A program made the translations under genes and the position numbers. Below the pieces are notes generated by a model. It ran no database searches. It worked only from the letters and a program-made list of their open reading frames with translations, and was not told the DNA's origin. DNA of 64,000 nt, from assembly GCA_033439265.1 (NCBI GenBank), contig JAVTVX010000021.1, positions 14,659,001-14,723,000 on the forward strand. The letters are read 5' to 3'. The stretch is from Dillenia suffruticosa. Its lineage: Eukaryota; Streptophyta; Magnoliopsida; Dilleniales; Dilleniaceae. Shown in pieces: positions 48,111 through 60,265 of this stretch. Position 1 is the stretch's first letter. Each line of letters opens with the position of its first letter.

Positions 48111-50316
48111 TTAATATACACCCACATCCAATATTTTAAAAATTATCATAAATTTTTGCCATCTTTCTATGGTTTACATCCAAGACTCATATGCTAAAGC
48201 TTAAACCATTTCACTGAACACAATGGGCTTAGAGTAGACCATATTTATACAGCTTCATTTTTTATTATTAAGAAAAGTTTAATCCCATAAATTAAATCTC
48301 TCGGACCTCAAAATTCTACCAATGAAGCTAGAAAACTTCCCCAACCACTGAAAAGAAAAAATAAATAAATAAACCCCAAAGGTTATACACAACATGACCT
48401 TTTAAGACCTCCTCAATCCCCGCCAAAACAAGCATACACACACACACACACACCCACCTACGTACACGATACATATACTACATATATAAAAATTTATATC
48501 TATATATATTCAATGCCCCAGTTCAAGGCCTTTTAGGATAGGTAGTATTTGTGACTTCCGCGGTAGGAAATTGGAATCGGTGAGTCTGAGTCCACCTTAA
48601 GGGGTACTAGGTGGGTGAAGGTTAGGTTGTTAGAAAACAGAAATGAAAAAATAAAAAATAGATATAAAATAATACGGAGAAATGATATTCTGTAAGAATA
48701 AAAAAAATGAAAACGTAAAAAATATATAAACATAAAAAAGATAAAAATTTTTATACAAATATTAATTATTTTATAAAAATAATAAAATAGTCATATTTTA
48801 AAATAATAATTTAAAATGATCAAATATATAATTATTAATAATAAGATAAATAATATAAAAACAAAATTATAAATAAATAAATAAATAATTCATTAAATGT
48901 AAAAAAATGTGTAAATATAAAAAATATTATAACTTTTATATAAATATTAATTAATTTAGCTTATTAAGTTATTTCCTTTCGAAAACAGAACACTTAATGT
49001 TGAGAAGTTTCTGGGGGAGGCAGAGGGAAAAGGAGAGGAAGCTTGGCCGGTTGTAGACATGAGAGAGGACTTCCCTACGAATAAAATCTTTTGAAGTTTC
49101 AAAAGGAAAATGACCCCATCGAAATGCATAGAGTGGTCAAATATTTGAAACCGCGTGGATACCCTTCACATTTATATACGAGGGTGACCTTCAAACACGT
49201 GTGACAAAATTTTTATATTTCAAGAAGAATGCATGTACTTTGATATATTTCTATAGCTTCTTTAGGTATATAGAATTTTTTATACGAATAAAACAGATAT
49301 TATAAGAGATTTATCATTTAAATGTCAAACCCTTTTTAAATTAAATTTAGTCAAATTTAAAATGATTATCAGATATCAATGAATTATGTAAAAAAAAAAA
49401 AGTGAAAATCAATATTGATTTTTAAAACTTGATATGTAGTTATAGTATTAATAGATTGTTCACAATTTTTACTATCCATTTTTTGAGAATTTTTAATTAG
49501 GGACAATTTAATGTATTTACTTAAAAATATTTTTTATGGTTTTTAATATCCAAACACATTTATTTAAACTCTTATTTTAAAATACTAATTGGGAAGATAG
49601 TCTTAGGAGTATATACCCGCAACTCAAACTTTCCATCAATCAATCTATTTACTAATTTTTCCCATTTTCAAGAATTTAAATTTAAGGCATAGATCAAATT
49701 CTACTCTAAGTAGATAGGGATATTAAAGAAATTAGAAGGACACATGGCACACGTATACCTGTGGTTAGTGCATGCGATAACTTCAATAATTTCAATTTAA
49801 TCAATAATTGTATGGAAAAAATTACCCCGTTATATAATTTTAGGTTTATAAATTTTCTATTAAATCAAAAAATAATAAAAATAAAAATGACAAGAACATT
49901 AAAAGCTTCAATACAATACAACCAATGGCCACAAGAAGCCATTCAATGTTATTATTACCACAACATAACCATATAAAATGTTTGGAAATGCAATTTATAC
50001 TAAGAACTTTCTCCTAGTATTTTTTTTTTCATAAGTTTATTTTAAATCTGAAATTTGAGTAGATTTTCTTGGAATTCTATAAGATAAATAAACTGAAGAA
50101 AAATTTTTACAAGGAGATTATCCTCATAATTAAAAGCATTTTCTTTTTATTCAACACACAAAAGCATTCAGAAAGCAAAGCAATATGAACAAACTTTTTA
50201 TGTCCTAAAATCTTATGTCCAACTGATCCGATTGAGATCTGCACTGCCCGAACGAAACCGGCTTGACACAAAATTTACCAGAAAATGTTTGTCCAAGGAA
50301 GCAAACTCATCGAAAT

Positions 50317-50631
50317 CTAAGGCAATAAAGGCAGAGTGCCCGTCTCTACCTGGCTTGGAGTTATGGTGGCTCGGGCAGCTCTTCTAGTGACAGTGGTGGG
50401 GATAGTCCTAGATCGGATGTAGAACAAGTCATCTTCTTCGTTGGTCCTAGATTCTCTAACATAGGATGTACCATCGCCGTTGTTGTGGGTTTCTGTTACA
50501 ACTGTGGATGCTCTTCTGGGTCCTCCTGCTTCAAAAGCTTGAGCCTCTTCTTCCCTCCTCAACATAAAGAAAGCAATCAGAGCAGCACATGCGGCCAATG
50601 CAACATATGCAATGGCGCCGGCATGAAACAT
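50317..50631 (-). CDS. Orphan small membrane protein, array copy 3 (type A)
   Basis: Single-exon frame of 104 aa starting MFHAGAIAYVALAACAA. One membrane segment (about 5-22), flank MLRREEEAQ, the invariant AFEAGGPRRASTVVTET, a slightly changed HNNGDGTSYVRES, the acidic cassette TNEEDD, then LFYIRS, a second basic cluster TRRAARA and tail ending LPLLP. An in-frame stop lies between the upstream leader and this methionine, supporting the start. The leader keeps TATATAAT about 40 bp upstream. It is closest in its cassette to copies 1 and 5. Confidence 0.68.
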   Translation of the reverse strand: MFHAGAIAYVALAACAALIAFFMLRREEEAQAFEAGGPRRASTVVTETHNNGDGTSYVRESRTNEEDDLFYIRSRTIPTTVTRRAARATITPSQVETGTLPLLP

Positions 50632-53078
50632 GGTGGCCTCTATTTTTTCACAAGGTAAAGGCTATATTATATAATGCTTGCTGGGCTGCTGCCTTTGATG
50701 GACGTCACCACTGGCAACAAGTTGTGTTCAGACTTTTGATTGCCCAAGTAGGTAAAAAATAAAAATAATAAAACAATTATAATAATACTAGTAATAATAA
50801 TAAAAACTAAATCCAAGTCCCAATCTTAAGGTCCTTAATTGGGGGCCACTTCAATAAACGCCTTTAGTAAGTCAAGGTCATGAGTTGATGAGGCGTGACC
50901 AAACATGCCCAAATGGCTAACTGGGTTAGCTGTCCAGTCCATGCCTTCCGGTACACCTAATCCCATCCCCTCCATTATTCCTTATAACTTGGAAATTTCC
51001 TCGACGAAGATAATAAAAGCAGGTGTGAAATCGGCCCAAATTCTGAGCTAGGTTTTGACTAACTATTCTCAAAACAATATAAAGTGCGTATATTTGCTAA
51101 ATAAATTTTATACGAAAAGAAAAAATAAATAAATAAAACCCAAACGTCATACACGACATGACCCCTGTGGTTGCTTTTTGACCTTCTCAATATCCCCACC
51201 GAAACAAAAATACACCCACATACACACATACCAAATACATGATACATATACATACGTACATATATATATATATACACATATATGTAGAAAACAAAAACGA
51301 GAGAAAACATATAAATATGAAAATTATAAAATTTTTTAAATATTATTATGTTATAAAAACAATTAAATGGTTATTCTTTACAATAAGAATTTAATTAAAT
51401 AAAGAAATAATTTATTAGATGTGAAAAATGTGTAAATATAAAAAATATATATATAAATATTAATTAATTTAATTTAAATTATTTTAAAAAAATGAGAAAC
51501 GTTTTAAAAATGGTCATCAACATTAGTATTGAGACATGAAGGTAGAGAGAAAATAAGAAGAAGCATGGCTGGTGGGATAGAGCGTTGTCGAGCTGAGAGA
51601 GGACTTCCCTATGAATAAATTTTTTTGTTTTCCTTTACCAAATTATTTTTCCTTTTTTCTGGAAGTTTTGAAAGGAAAACCACCCATTGAAATGCATAGA
51701 ATGGTCAAATATGTGAAACCGCGTGGATACCCTTCACATTCATGTATGAGGGTGGCCTTCAAACGCATGACAAAATCTTTATATTCCAAAGAAGAGTACA
51801 TGAACTTTAATATATTTCTATAGTTTTTTTTTTTTTTTTTCATAGAGTGAGTCTTGTGTACGTAGAACATGTATAAAAAATTTGTTTTTTAAAAGTTTAA
51901 TTTAACTTAAATCATATTTAGTTAAATTTAAAATAGTTACCGGATACCAATAATTTACATAAAAATTAGTTTCTTTTGTTATCAAAATTAATATTGATTT
52001 TTAAAACTTGATATGTAGTTATATTAAAAAAAAAAAACTTGATAGTTTATAGGGAAAAAAAACCTGAAATAAAGAAATCAAAAGACTTGTCAATCAACAC
52101 TCTAATCCTAAAATCATAATCAAATAGGGTCAAAATTTTTATTTATATAATTTATTTCTTATACTATTTCACAAGCTGATACCAAAACGAATCTATTTCA
52201 TCTTGATTAATATCAACAATTAAATAGTAATTGATATGCTTTCGTCAGCATGATACTATTTTGGAATTTTTTAATCTAATATTATTATTAACTAAAAATA
52301 ATGTAACTTTGTTCGTAATAATTTAATAGTCATAATCTCTTTTTAAGATTTTAGATTAAAATTTTTATGTAAACAAAAAAAACAAAGCGACTTTTATTCT
52401 AAAAAAAAAAAAAAAGGATCAAAATGAAGATGATGGCGAGCAAAAGCAACCGAATTCTAAAATCTAAATAAACTTTCATTAGCAGGTGTCCATGCATTTT
52501 CCAACAATGCCATTATTGGTGGGGTAAAGTAGGCAAAACGAGGAGGAGGAAAGGACCAAAAACTCACACGGTGAAAGCATCGTGAAATCCTAATCGTGAT
52601 TCCTCAGAATGAGTGGGGGACACAGGCTTTTTGGTTGATGTGGATTTTGTGGAAGCTTTGATCCCATGCAAAGACAAAAGGATTGGCCAAGCCAAGCCAA
52701 GCCAAACGAAGTGTCCTGTCAAAGGCACATCAATTGGCGCTTTCCTGCTTTTATTACGCGTGGAGTTTGGTATCCCAAGCAAAAATCAAAATAAAAAGAA
52801 GAATGCCATTATTCTCTGCTTCAGTGCCTCCTGTTCATGGCCTTCTAGGATAGGTACTATTTGTGACTTCCGCAGTAGGAAATTGGTGCAGTCCAGTTTA
52901 AGGGGCACTGGGTGGGTGAATGTAGAGGAAAAAGGAGAAGAAGCTTGGCTGGTGGGATAGCGGGTTGTAGAAAAGAGAGAGGACTTCCCTATGAATAAAT
53001 TTTTCTGGTTTTCCTTTACCATATTTTTTTTTTTTTTTTTTTTTTTGAAGTTTCAAAAGGAAAATGACCCATCGAAAT

Positions 53079-53371
53079 GCTAACGGGTATCACACGGAAG
53101 AGTCCAGTAAGTCTCCGCAGGAGGAGATAACAACTCATGAATATCATGAGAAACCGTATTATCAAAATGGGGAAAAATATCTGTACAATTATTATCCTCT
53201 CGGGGATGATAATCCCAAATGTACCCTCGCTTGCCTCATTAACCGCTAGAAATCTTGAATCACAAAATATGCTGGGTGTCGCCGGGCAACCCCTGCTGAT
53301 AGAGCCCTTTACAAGGTCCGCTGAATCAACCTCAACCTCAACGATAGGCTGGGTGCTGCGGGGACCGTTCA
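53079..53371. other. Unidentified insert inside an array unit
   Basis: The array text runs gacccatcgaaatg (as at 39990 and 49120) and then switches to unrelated, more GC-balanced sequence, resuming at accgttcacatttatata. The insert is open over about 100 codons on both strands (plus 53137-53445, minus 53372-53016), so it may derive from coding DNA. I recognise neither translation and found no terminal repeats. Confidence 0.45.
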
Positions 53372-54496
53372 CATTTATATATGAGAGTGACCGTCAATCC
53401 CATATGACAACTTTTTATATTTCAAGAAGAATAGGTGTAATTTAATATATATTTTTGTAGTTTCTTTTATTATCAAAATCAATATTGATTTTTAATACTT
53501 GAAATGTAATTATAGTATTAACAGATATACCTATATACAGTTGATTTAATAGGATGAGTTATTATAACTCTTAATTAAGTTTCAGATTTAAAATTTAAAA
53601 ATGAAAAAAAATTATATTATGAGAGTTGTTTCCTGATTAGATCCCTACAAACGCTCAAAACTGAAAAATTAGAATATGATTCGGATAGGAACAAAAAAAA
53701 GTATTAATAAATATGTTGTTCACAATTTTTACTATCCATTTTTATGAATTCTTAATTAGGGACAATTTAGTGTATTTAATCAAAAGCATTTTTTATGGTT
53801 TTTAATATCCAGACACATTTATTTAAACTCTTATTTAAATACTAACCCGGAACACAATTTTGCTCAGATATAGGTTTGCCAAAGGAAAGGTAGTCTTAGG
53901 AGTATATACCCAACTCAAGCTCTCCATCAATCAATCTATTTACTAATTTTTCCCATTTACAAGAATATAAATTCAGGGCATAGATGTATACCTGTGGTTA
54001 GCGCATGTGATAATTTCCTTAAAAAAATATTTGAATTGTAATAATAATTTCATTTTAATAATAATTATATGGGAAAAAATTTTACCCCGTTATATAATTT
54101 TAGATTCATAAATTTTCTATTAAATCAAAAAAATAATAAAAATAAATAAAATAAAAATGACAAGAACATTAAAAGCTTCGATACAATACAACCAATGGCC
54201 ACAAGAAGCCATTCAATGTTGTTATCACCACAACATAACCATCCAAACTTTTTCAACACACAGAAGCACACAGAAAGCAAAGCACAGAAATCTTATGTCC
54301 TTATGGTTAAAAGCACTTTCTTTTTATTCAACACACAAAAGCACACGGAAAGCAAAGCAAGATGAACAAACTTCAATGTCCAACTGATCCGATTGAGATC
54401 TGCACCGCCCGTTGAATGACACATATCAAAACCAAACAAGCTTGACACAATATTTACCAGAAAAAAGTTTGTCCAGGGAAGCAAACTCCTCAAGAT

Positions 54497-54808
54497 CTAG
54501 GGCAATAAAGGCATAGTGCCTGCCTCTACCTGGCTTGGAGTGGTGGCGGTGGCTCGGGCAGCTCTTCTAGTGACAGTGGTGGGGATAGTCTCAGATCTGA
54601 TGTAGTGCGAGTCATTTACTACGGTGGTCACAGATTCTCTAACATAGGATCTGCCATCGGGGTAGTTGTAGGTTTCAGTCACGACTGTGGATGCTCTTCT
54701 AGGTCCTCCAGCTTCAAAAGCTTGAACCTCGTCTTCCCTCCTCGACATAAAGAAAGCAATTAGAACAGCAGCCACTGCAACAAACGCAATAGCTCCGGGA
54801 TGAAACAT
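54497..54808 (-). CDS. Orphan small membrane protein, array copy 4 (type B)
   Basis: Single-exon frame of 103 aa starting MFHPGAIAFVAVAAVLI. The membrane segment is two residues shorter than in copy 3 (about 5-20), balanced by one extra residue in the tail (ATATTPSQ). Core AFEAGGPRRASTVVTET is unchanged; the next stretch is YNYPDGRSYVRES. The cassette is TTVVND, the B type, and is followed by SHYIRS instead of LFYIRS. Both length changes are whole codons, as expected for a frame kept by selection. Downstream and upstream array blocks match the other copies. Function unknown. Confidence 0.66.
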   Translation of the reverse strand: MFHPGAIAFVAVAAVLIAFFMSRREDEVQAFEAGGPRRASTVVTETYNYPDGRSYVRESVTTVVNDSHYIRSETIPTTVTRRAARATATTPSQVEAGTMPLLP

Positions 54809-55586
54809 GGTGGCCTCTATTTTTTCACAAGGTAAAGGCCATATTGTATAATGCTTGCTGGGCTTATGCCTTTGATGGACGCCACCACTACGTAATAAAA
54901 AATACTACTAATACTAGTAATAATAGTCTCAACCTTAAGCGCTTTAATTGGGGACCACTTCAGTCGATGCCTTTAGTAAGTCAAGGTCAAAGAGTTGATG
55001 AGGCTTGTCCAAGCAATACCCAAATGCTTGACTGGGTTAGCTGTCCGGTCTATGCCTTCCCGGTCACCTATTCCCAAACCCTACGTTGTTCCTTATAACT
55101 TGGAAATTTCCTCAACCAAGATAATAGATGCAATGAAAAATGGGCCCCAATTCAGAGCTAGGTTCTGACTAACCATTCCCAAAACAATATAGAGTGCATA
55201 CATTATTTTAGGATCCTGCTAACAAGAATGTAAGATTTTTATAACTTTTGAAGTACATTGTGATTACTTTGCGCTTTTATAGGACTAAAATGGGCGAAGC
55301 CCTCATAACACTTAGAGAACATAGAAATGCTGATTGCCCCATCATTTTCTACCTATGGAAGAAGAGAAAAAAAACAAGAAGAAGAAAAGACTAGTCCATC
55401 CAAATCTATGGCATTTAACATACTTTAATAATCTTCACTAAAAAATATTTTTCAATAATCACCCACTTAATAAATAGACAAATAAAGAGAGAGAAGGACA
55501 AGTAGGAGGACAATGATAATAATGACAAGAACAATAATAGGAAAATTATCTTGTAGAGAATGCCACATTCTGCATCCTCTTTGTGA

Positions 55587-55796
55587 TCATTCCACAACCT
55601 TATTCCTTTCAGATTTAGGACTACATGAATCATCAGACAACGGAGAGGGATTCTCACTACAGCTTTGGTCCTGTCTACCATCAGAACCGACAGGAGTTGG
55701 AGGACTAACATGACGGTCTAGCCACCTAGAAAGAGGACTCTGGTAGTTGCCATACTCTGATGCTGAAGTTGGATCAGTTTGGAGTAGTTGAGGTCC
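55587..55796 (-). pseudogene. Unidentified C-terminal coding fragment joined to the gamma-COP copy
   Basis: On the minus strand this reads about 70 codons and a natural-looking stop: [20 protein letters not shown], then a Ser/Pro-rich stretch with SRWLDRHVSPPTPVG and an end at ERNKVVE. Composition (Ser, Pro, Asp, Gln) and codon flow look like the last exon of a plant regulatory protein, but I cannot name it. At 55797 it switches abruptly into gamma-COP exon 11 in the opposite sense, so it is a fragment at a rearrangement junction. Confidence 0.45.
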
Positions 55797-58700
55797 ATCT
55801 ATAACCGCGTGATTCTTGAGAATGCAACTGTGCGAGCTGGTGCAGTAAGCACCTCGGCAAAGTTTGGGGCCATGGTTGATGCATTGAAGGTGAAATTTTG
55901 TTTCAATTTTTTCTGGGAGCACTTATACTGTAGAAGTTGTGTACTTATTGCATACATCTCTTTGCAGCCCCGAATTTTTGTTCTTTTGAGGCGATGTCTA
56001 TTTGATAGTGATGATGAGGTGAGATACCATTTATGGATTTGTATTTGAGTCCGGAGATATTGCGTGTTTTTTTATTGCATTTATTTGGCAGTAGTTGGAC
56101 CAAGAACGTGTTCTTCCATTTTTGGAATGGACTCTGGGAGGCGTTTTCTGCCTTTAACGCTCCATTCCGATCCTCTTTAAAGGAAAAATCATTACTTGAC
56201 ATTATTTTAGATGTGTTTAGGATTTTGCTTTGGATGAATGTTACTTGTCGTTGCACTGTGGAGTTTTCATGTCTTTTAATTGTGACCAAGTTTGCCTATT
56301 GCTTCTCATTCAGCTGCCACTCATTATTTTTTTCTCTCTTCAGGTTCGTGATAGGGCTATGCTTTATCTAAATACACTCGGTGGTGATGGTACAGTTGTT
56401 GAGACCGATAAGGATGTTAAAGACTTCCTGTTTGGTTCATTGGATGTGCCATTGGTTAACCTGGAGACAAGTTTGAAAAACTATGTTAGTTTTCAACTCG
56501 CTTTTTGTTTGCATTCTCTATTATGCGTTAGGGGTGTGCCATAATTTGTTGGACAATGATGCAGGAGCCTTCAGATGAACCTTTTGACATCTCCTCTGTA
56601 CCTAGAGAGGTTAAATCCCAACCACTTGCAGAGAAGAAAGCACCCGGTAAAAAGCCAACTGGTTTGGGTGCTCCACCTCCTGGTCCTACGTCAGCTAACG
56701 ATGCCTATGAGAAGTTGCTATCCTCGGTTCCAGTGTTCTCGAGCTTTGGAAAGCTTTTCAAGGTTCTTTTTCTTCAGCTTCAACCTGCTAATCTTGATTT
56801 TGTTGGATTTATTGGTGGTTTGTGAGTTTTTACATACTTGTTCCTTCTTGTGTCCCAGTCTTCAGCACCCGTCGAGTTGACAGAAGCTGAAACAGAGTAT
56901 GCAGTAAATGTTATGAAGCACATATTTGATAAGCATGTTGTCTTCCAATACAACTGCACCAATACAATTGCAGAGCAAATGTTGGAAAATGTGAGAAGTA
57001 GATCTTCTAAATTTCACGAGTTTGTCTATTTTTTAGCCTCAGCATGGACTCTAATTATCCACCCGTATCTGCTGCCAGGTAATTGTAATTGTTGATGCTT
57101 CAGAAGCGGAAGAATTCTCTGAAGTGGCATCCAAGCCTCTGAGATCTCTTCCATATGATACACCTGGACAGACATTTGTGGCCTTTGAGAAGCCAGAAGG
57201 GGTACCTGCAGTTGGAAAATTCTCAATCAGGTTGAGATTTATTGTTAAAGAGGAAAGTACCTTGTTCCCCCCCCCCCCCCCAAAAAAAAAACAATGCTTG
57301 TGTTATCAGCATAGTTTCTGGTATACTTCTATTTGTAGGAGGACCCATCAACCGGTGAAGCAGAGGACGATGGGGTGGAAGATGAATATCACCTGGAGAA
57401 CCTTGGGGTTGTAGCGGCTGATTGCATGTTGAAAGTGGGAGTTTCCAATTTCAATAATGCTTGGGACAGCATGGATCCGGATACTGTGCGGGTAGATGAG
57501 TACGGCCTTGGCCCAAGGGAGGGCTTGGCAGAAGCTGTGAGTGCTGTAATCAGCCTTCTTGGCATGCAGCCTTGTGAGATAAATCTGGTTTAAGAGCATC
57601 CCTTATCCTTTATAGTGGTTTTTATTTCCTCGGAACACTTGAGAAATTGCAGAGATGGAGATCGACAAACAAGATCTTTGACACTGTTGTTGCAGTTTTA
57701 AGTTTACGATCAACCGAAAGAGCTACCACCTTCCCATTCTCTGTTGCATACTCACAAGTACACCTAGAAGGTGACTGCACCAAACAAACTGACAATGCCA
57801 GTATCTCTTGTGCCAGAATACCTGCCTCCTTGCAATATTTTGACTTTGTTTTGTCTGTAATTGAATTTATGCTGAACATAAATTAATTTCTCCAAGTAAA
57901 TTGAAACTAGTGACTAGGCACAGAATATGATTCCATGCTGTTTATTGTTGCTACCTAGCCTTTCCTTGGAAAACTGTATTTTGGCCACATTAGCTGGACA
58001 GCTGAAAGCTGATCTGACTTCTAACTTCTGATTGAAAACTATATTCATGTTATCCCAGTCCCACACATCCTGGAAAAGCTAAAACGACAAAAATATTTAG
58101 TAAAGTTTTCCTTTTTCTTTTTCTTTTGCTCCCTTTAGCTGTCTCATGATAGAAAACGAGAATGTAATCTCGGGCATTAAGATAAGACATCTCGGTCACC
58201 ACATTGATATTCAATTGTCGGTATATAATTTTAAAATTTTTAGTATTCTTGAATATCACACGATCCATTTATATGTATAAAATTGATATTTAATTATAAT
58301 AATCATGTTATGTGTAAATCTAGCCTTTATGTACGAGGGAAAGATATTAAAAATAGGTGTGGATCGGCCCATAAAAGTATACCTAACCCAAACTTATCTT
58401 TGTTTAAATTTGAAAATAAAGATAAATAAAAAAAAAAAAGGAGAAAAGGAGTGGTTTATGGTTAAAACCATCCCTGACTCCGTCTCCCAACTCCCTTCTC
58501 TCTCGTGCAATAAACTTCCCCTTGTCTTTTGTTTTCCGCACACGTGAATAAGGAAAAAAAAAAAAAAGAAAAAAGGAAGTATACATAGAGGCATCCTTTT
58601 ATTTTTGGAAGAGAGAGAAACGAGAAAATGCAAGATGCCATTTTTGTGTTTGTGAGAAAGAGAACACGTGTGAATTTCTTCTTACATTCAAAGAAATAAA

Positions 58701-59201
58701 GAGAGGGTTTTGAAGATAGGACTGATCATTCTCTATCAAAAAATTTGGATCAAAAGGAAGACCCAATTTTATGATATCTTCTCGATATAAAATATTTAAT
58801 TATTGAAAAGAAGCGAGTGATTTCAACTCTATTTGGATCCTGGGATTTCACACCAAAAAAAATTATTTATTTGTTTGTTTTAAAACCTTGAAGTCTGCAA
58901 TTGCTGCTCCTGCTACTATTATCAGTTCTAGCATAACTGGATGAAATAGTTGGTATTAATTTGGTTCTTTCTGCATCTCGCTGACCTTTCTACACACTTT
59001 TCTCTCTGAGTATTTTTAGGGCACGGAATCTATCCCAAGCAATTCAAGGTCACACACGAGTCTGCTTTCCGGCGTATACATTGGCAATGTCAAGGTACTT
59101 GTTCGGTTGTCATTTGGCATAGATGCACAACGGGAAGTTGCCATCGATCTGACGATGAAGCAGTCAGCGATGCCATTCATGAGATTGTAGCAAGTGGCTA
59201 G
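55797..59201 (+). pseudogene. Truncated, unprocessed gamma-COP pseudogene
   Basis: A direct duplicate of gamma-COP from within exon 11 (matching 34214) to the stop, introns included. Recognisable exons: 55797-55889 (partial 11), 55968-56018, 56344-56484, 56565-56762, 56859-56990, 57079-57252, 57339-57578 and 59020-59201. Exons 12-16 keep their frame and high similarity, so the duplication is not ancient. It is broken in several ways: exons 1-10 are absent; the exon 16 donor GTAAGT reads GAAAGT; the exon 17 donor GT reads AT; the last exon has a 13-bp deletion after GTTGCCAT that shifts the frame; and intron 17 holds an extra block of about 0.7 kb. Introns prove a DNA-level copy rather than a retrocopy. 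Even the C-then-A homopolymer junction in intron 16 is shared with the parent (35682 and 57268). Confidence 0.93.
58172..58889. other. Extra block in intron 17 of the gamma-COP copy
   Basis: Parent and copy align up to gagaatgtaatctc and again from agtctgca (parent 36570, copy 58890). In between, the parent has about 10 bp and the copy about 0.7 kb of AT-rich sequence with a GA-rich middle. I found no terminal repeats, target duplication or coding sequence. Confidence 0.6.
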
Positions 59202-59975
59202 TTTGTTTCATTTGCCTTCTACGGTCTTCTTCCTTTCTTTCTTGTCAAGTCCAAAGAAAAATGTTGCATAGAAAAATCTTGTTGTACACAGAAGTCCATG
59301 CCCCCAAAGTAGGTTCACCTAGACTTTTGCAGTTTACAAATTTCTTATCCACCCATTTGTGAATTTGCGAATAACAATTACATCATGGCATTTGGCTCAA
59401 GATGCATTTGTTGGTGTTGTAAGGGTGGTGGTCAAATGCATCTGGTCTGTGAACGTGGGAAGACAAAGGTGATATGACAATATGATGTGGCAGTGATGTG
59501 TGTGTAGGATAAATCTGAGCCGTCCATCACAAATCATTTATTTCATGGTGCTTTGAAAGATCTGAATCAAACAGCTTTGTAAGGGGCAAAATTCAGGACA
59601 GAATTTTCTTTTTGTTTTTTTTTTAATTCATTAAAATGGACAATTCATAATTAAGATTTTTTTTAATAAAATCATTTAAATCTCAACTGAATTGAGTTAA
59701 ATTTTTAAAAGGCAAAATTCTTTCATCATCCATTTTTGTTTTAGACAAAATTTTTAATTGATATACTTGGAGGTTAGCATCTAATACTTCTTTCCTCCCC
59801 ATAATTAGTTTAGTTGTCCCCTTTCCTTTCTCAAAGGATTATAATTTATTGGCAAACTCGGATGATCGATACTAGAAAGTGTTATTAGGGAAACTCAGAA
59901 TTAGGACTCGGAGGTTGAAACACTGTGGAATTTGGGTTGAACCCAAGAGGACAGAGTAGAAGCAAAGCTATACAT
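59202..59975. repeat. Downstream flank of the gamma-COP duplication, mTERF gene missing
   Basis: The copy matches the parent's 3' flank up to about 59430 (parent 37117), then jumps to sequence matching parent 38617-38775 (59450-59595), skipping about 1.5 kb that contains the whole mTERF coding region. After an extra stretch of about 220 bp, similarity resumes with aggactcggaggttgaaac at about 59904 (parent 38871) and ends near 59975. Confidence 0.8.
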
Positions 59976-60265
59976 TTGACTACCCCTCTTCAGGCTAAGA
60001 AAATTTTGTTTTGCAGTCAATGTTGGAGAAGCAACTAACCTACTGCTGGGGAGTTTTTGAAGGGAGAAAAGGGGAGGGGACGGAATATCTCCTCTCATTA
60101 GAAATGGGGTATGTGCCCTTCAATCCTCTCCTTCCAAACAAAACATAAGAAGGCTTCTTGTGATAACCTATATCCTACGTGAAGAGAAAGGCCTTCTACA
60201 TCCAGCTGAGGAATCTGGATCAGATCATTCATCAATAGGCCTAGTCGTCCCTTCTAATCATTTTC
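59976..60265. other. Spacer without counterpart in the parent segment
   Basis: Mixed-composition sequence between the end of the gamma-COP duplication and the next array block. No open frame of note and no repeat match seen inside this window. Confidence 0.4.

Larger units (their letters stand above)
38950..55290. repeat. Complex tandem array, main block (four gene copies)
   Basis: Diverged, direct repeat units made of recurring blocks. Block 1, with cttggctggtggga and gaggacttccctatgaataaa, is at about 39836, 44150, 49015, 51560 and 52945. Block 2, with gtcttaggagtatatac and tctatttactaatttttccc, is at about 42761, 45157, 46950, 49598 and 53892. Block 3, with acaagaacattagaagcttc and caatggccacaagaagcc, is at about 40891, 43094, 45424, 47290 (partial), 49889 and 54159. 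Block 4, gene upstream DNA with ctgggttagctgtcc, is at about 50925 and 55027. Blocks keep the same order and strand. Four minus-strand orphan genes lie after some block 3 copies. Spacers are very AT-rich, with CA/TA microsatellites. Confidence 0.85.
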
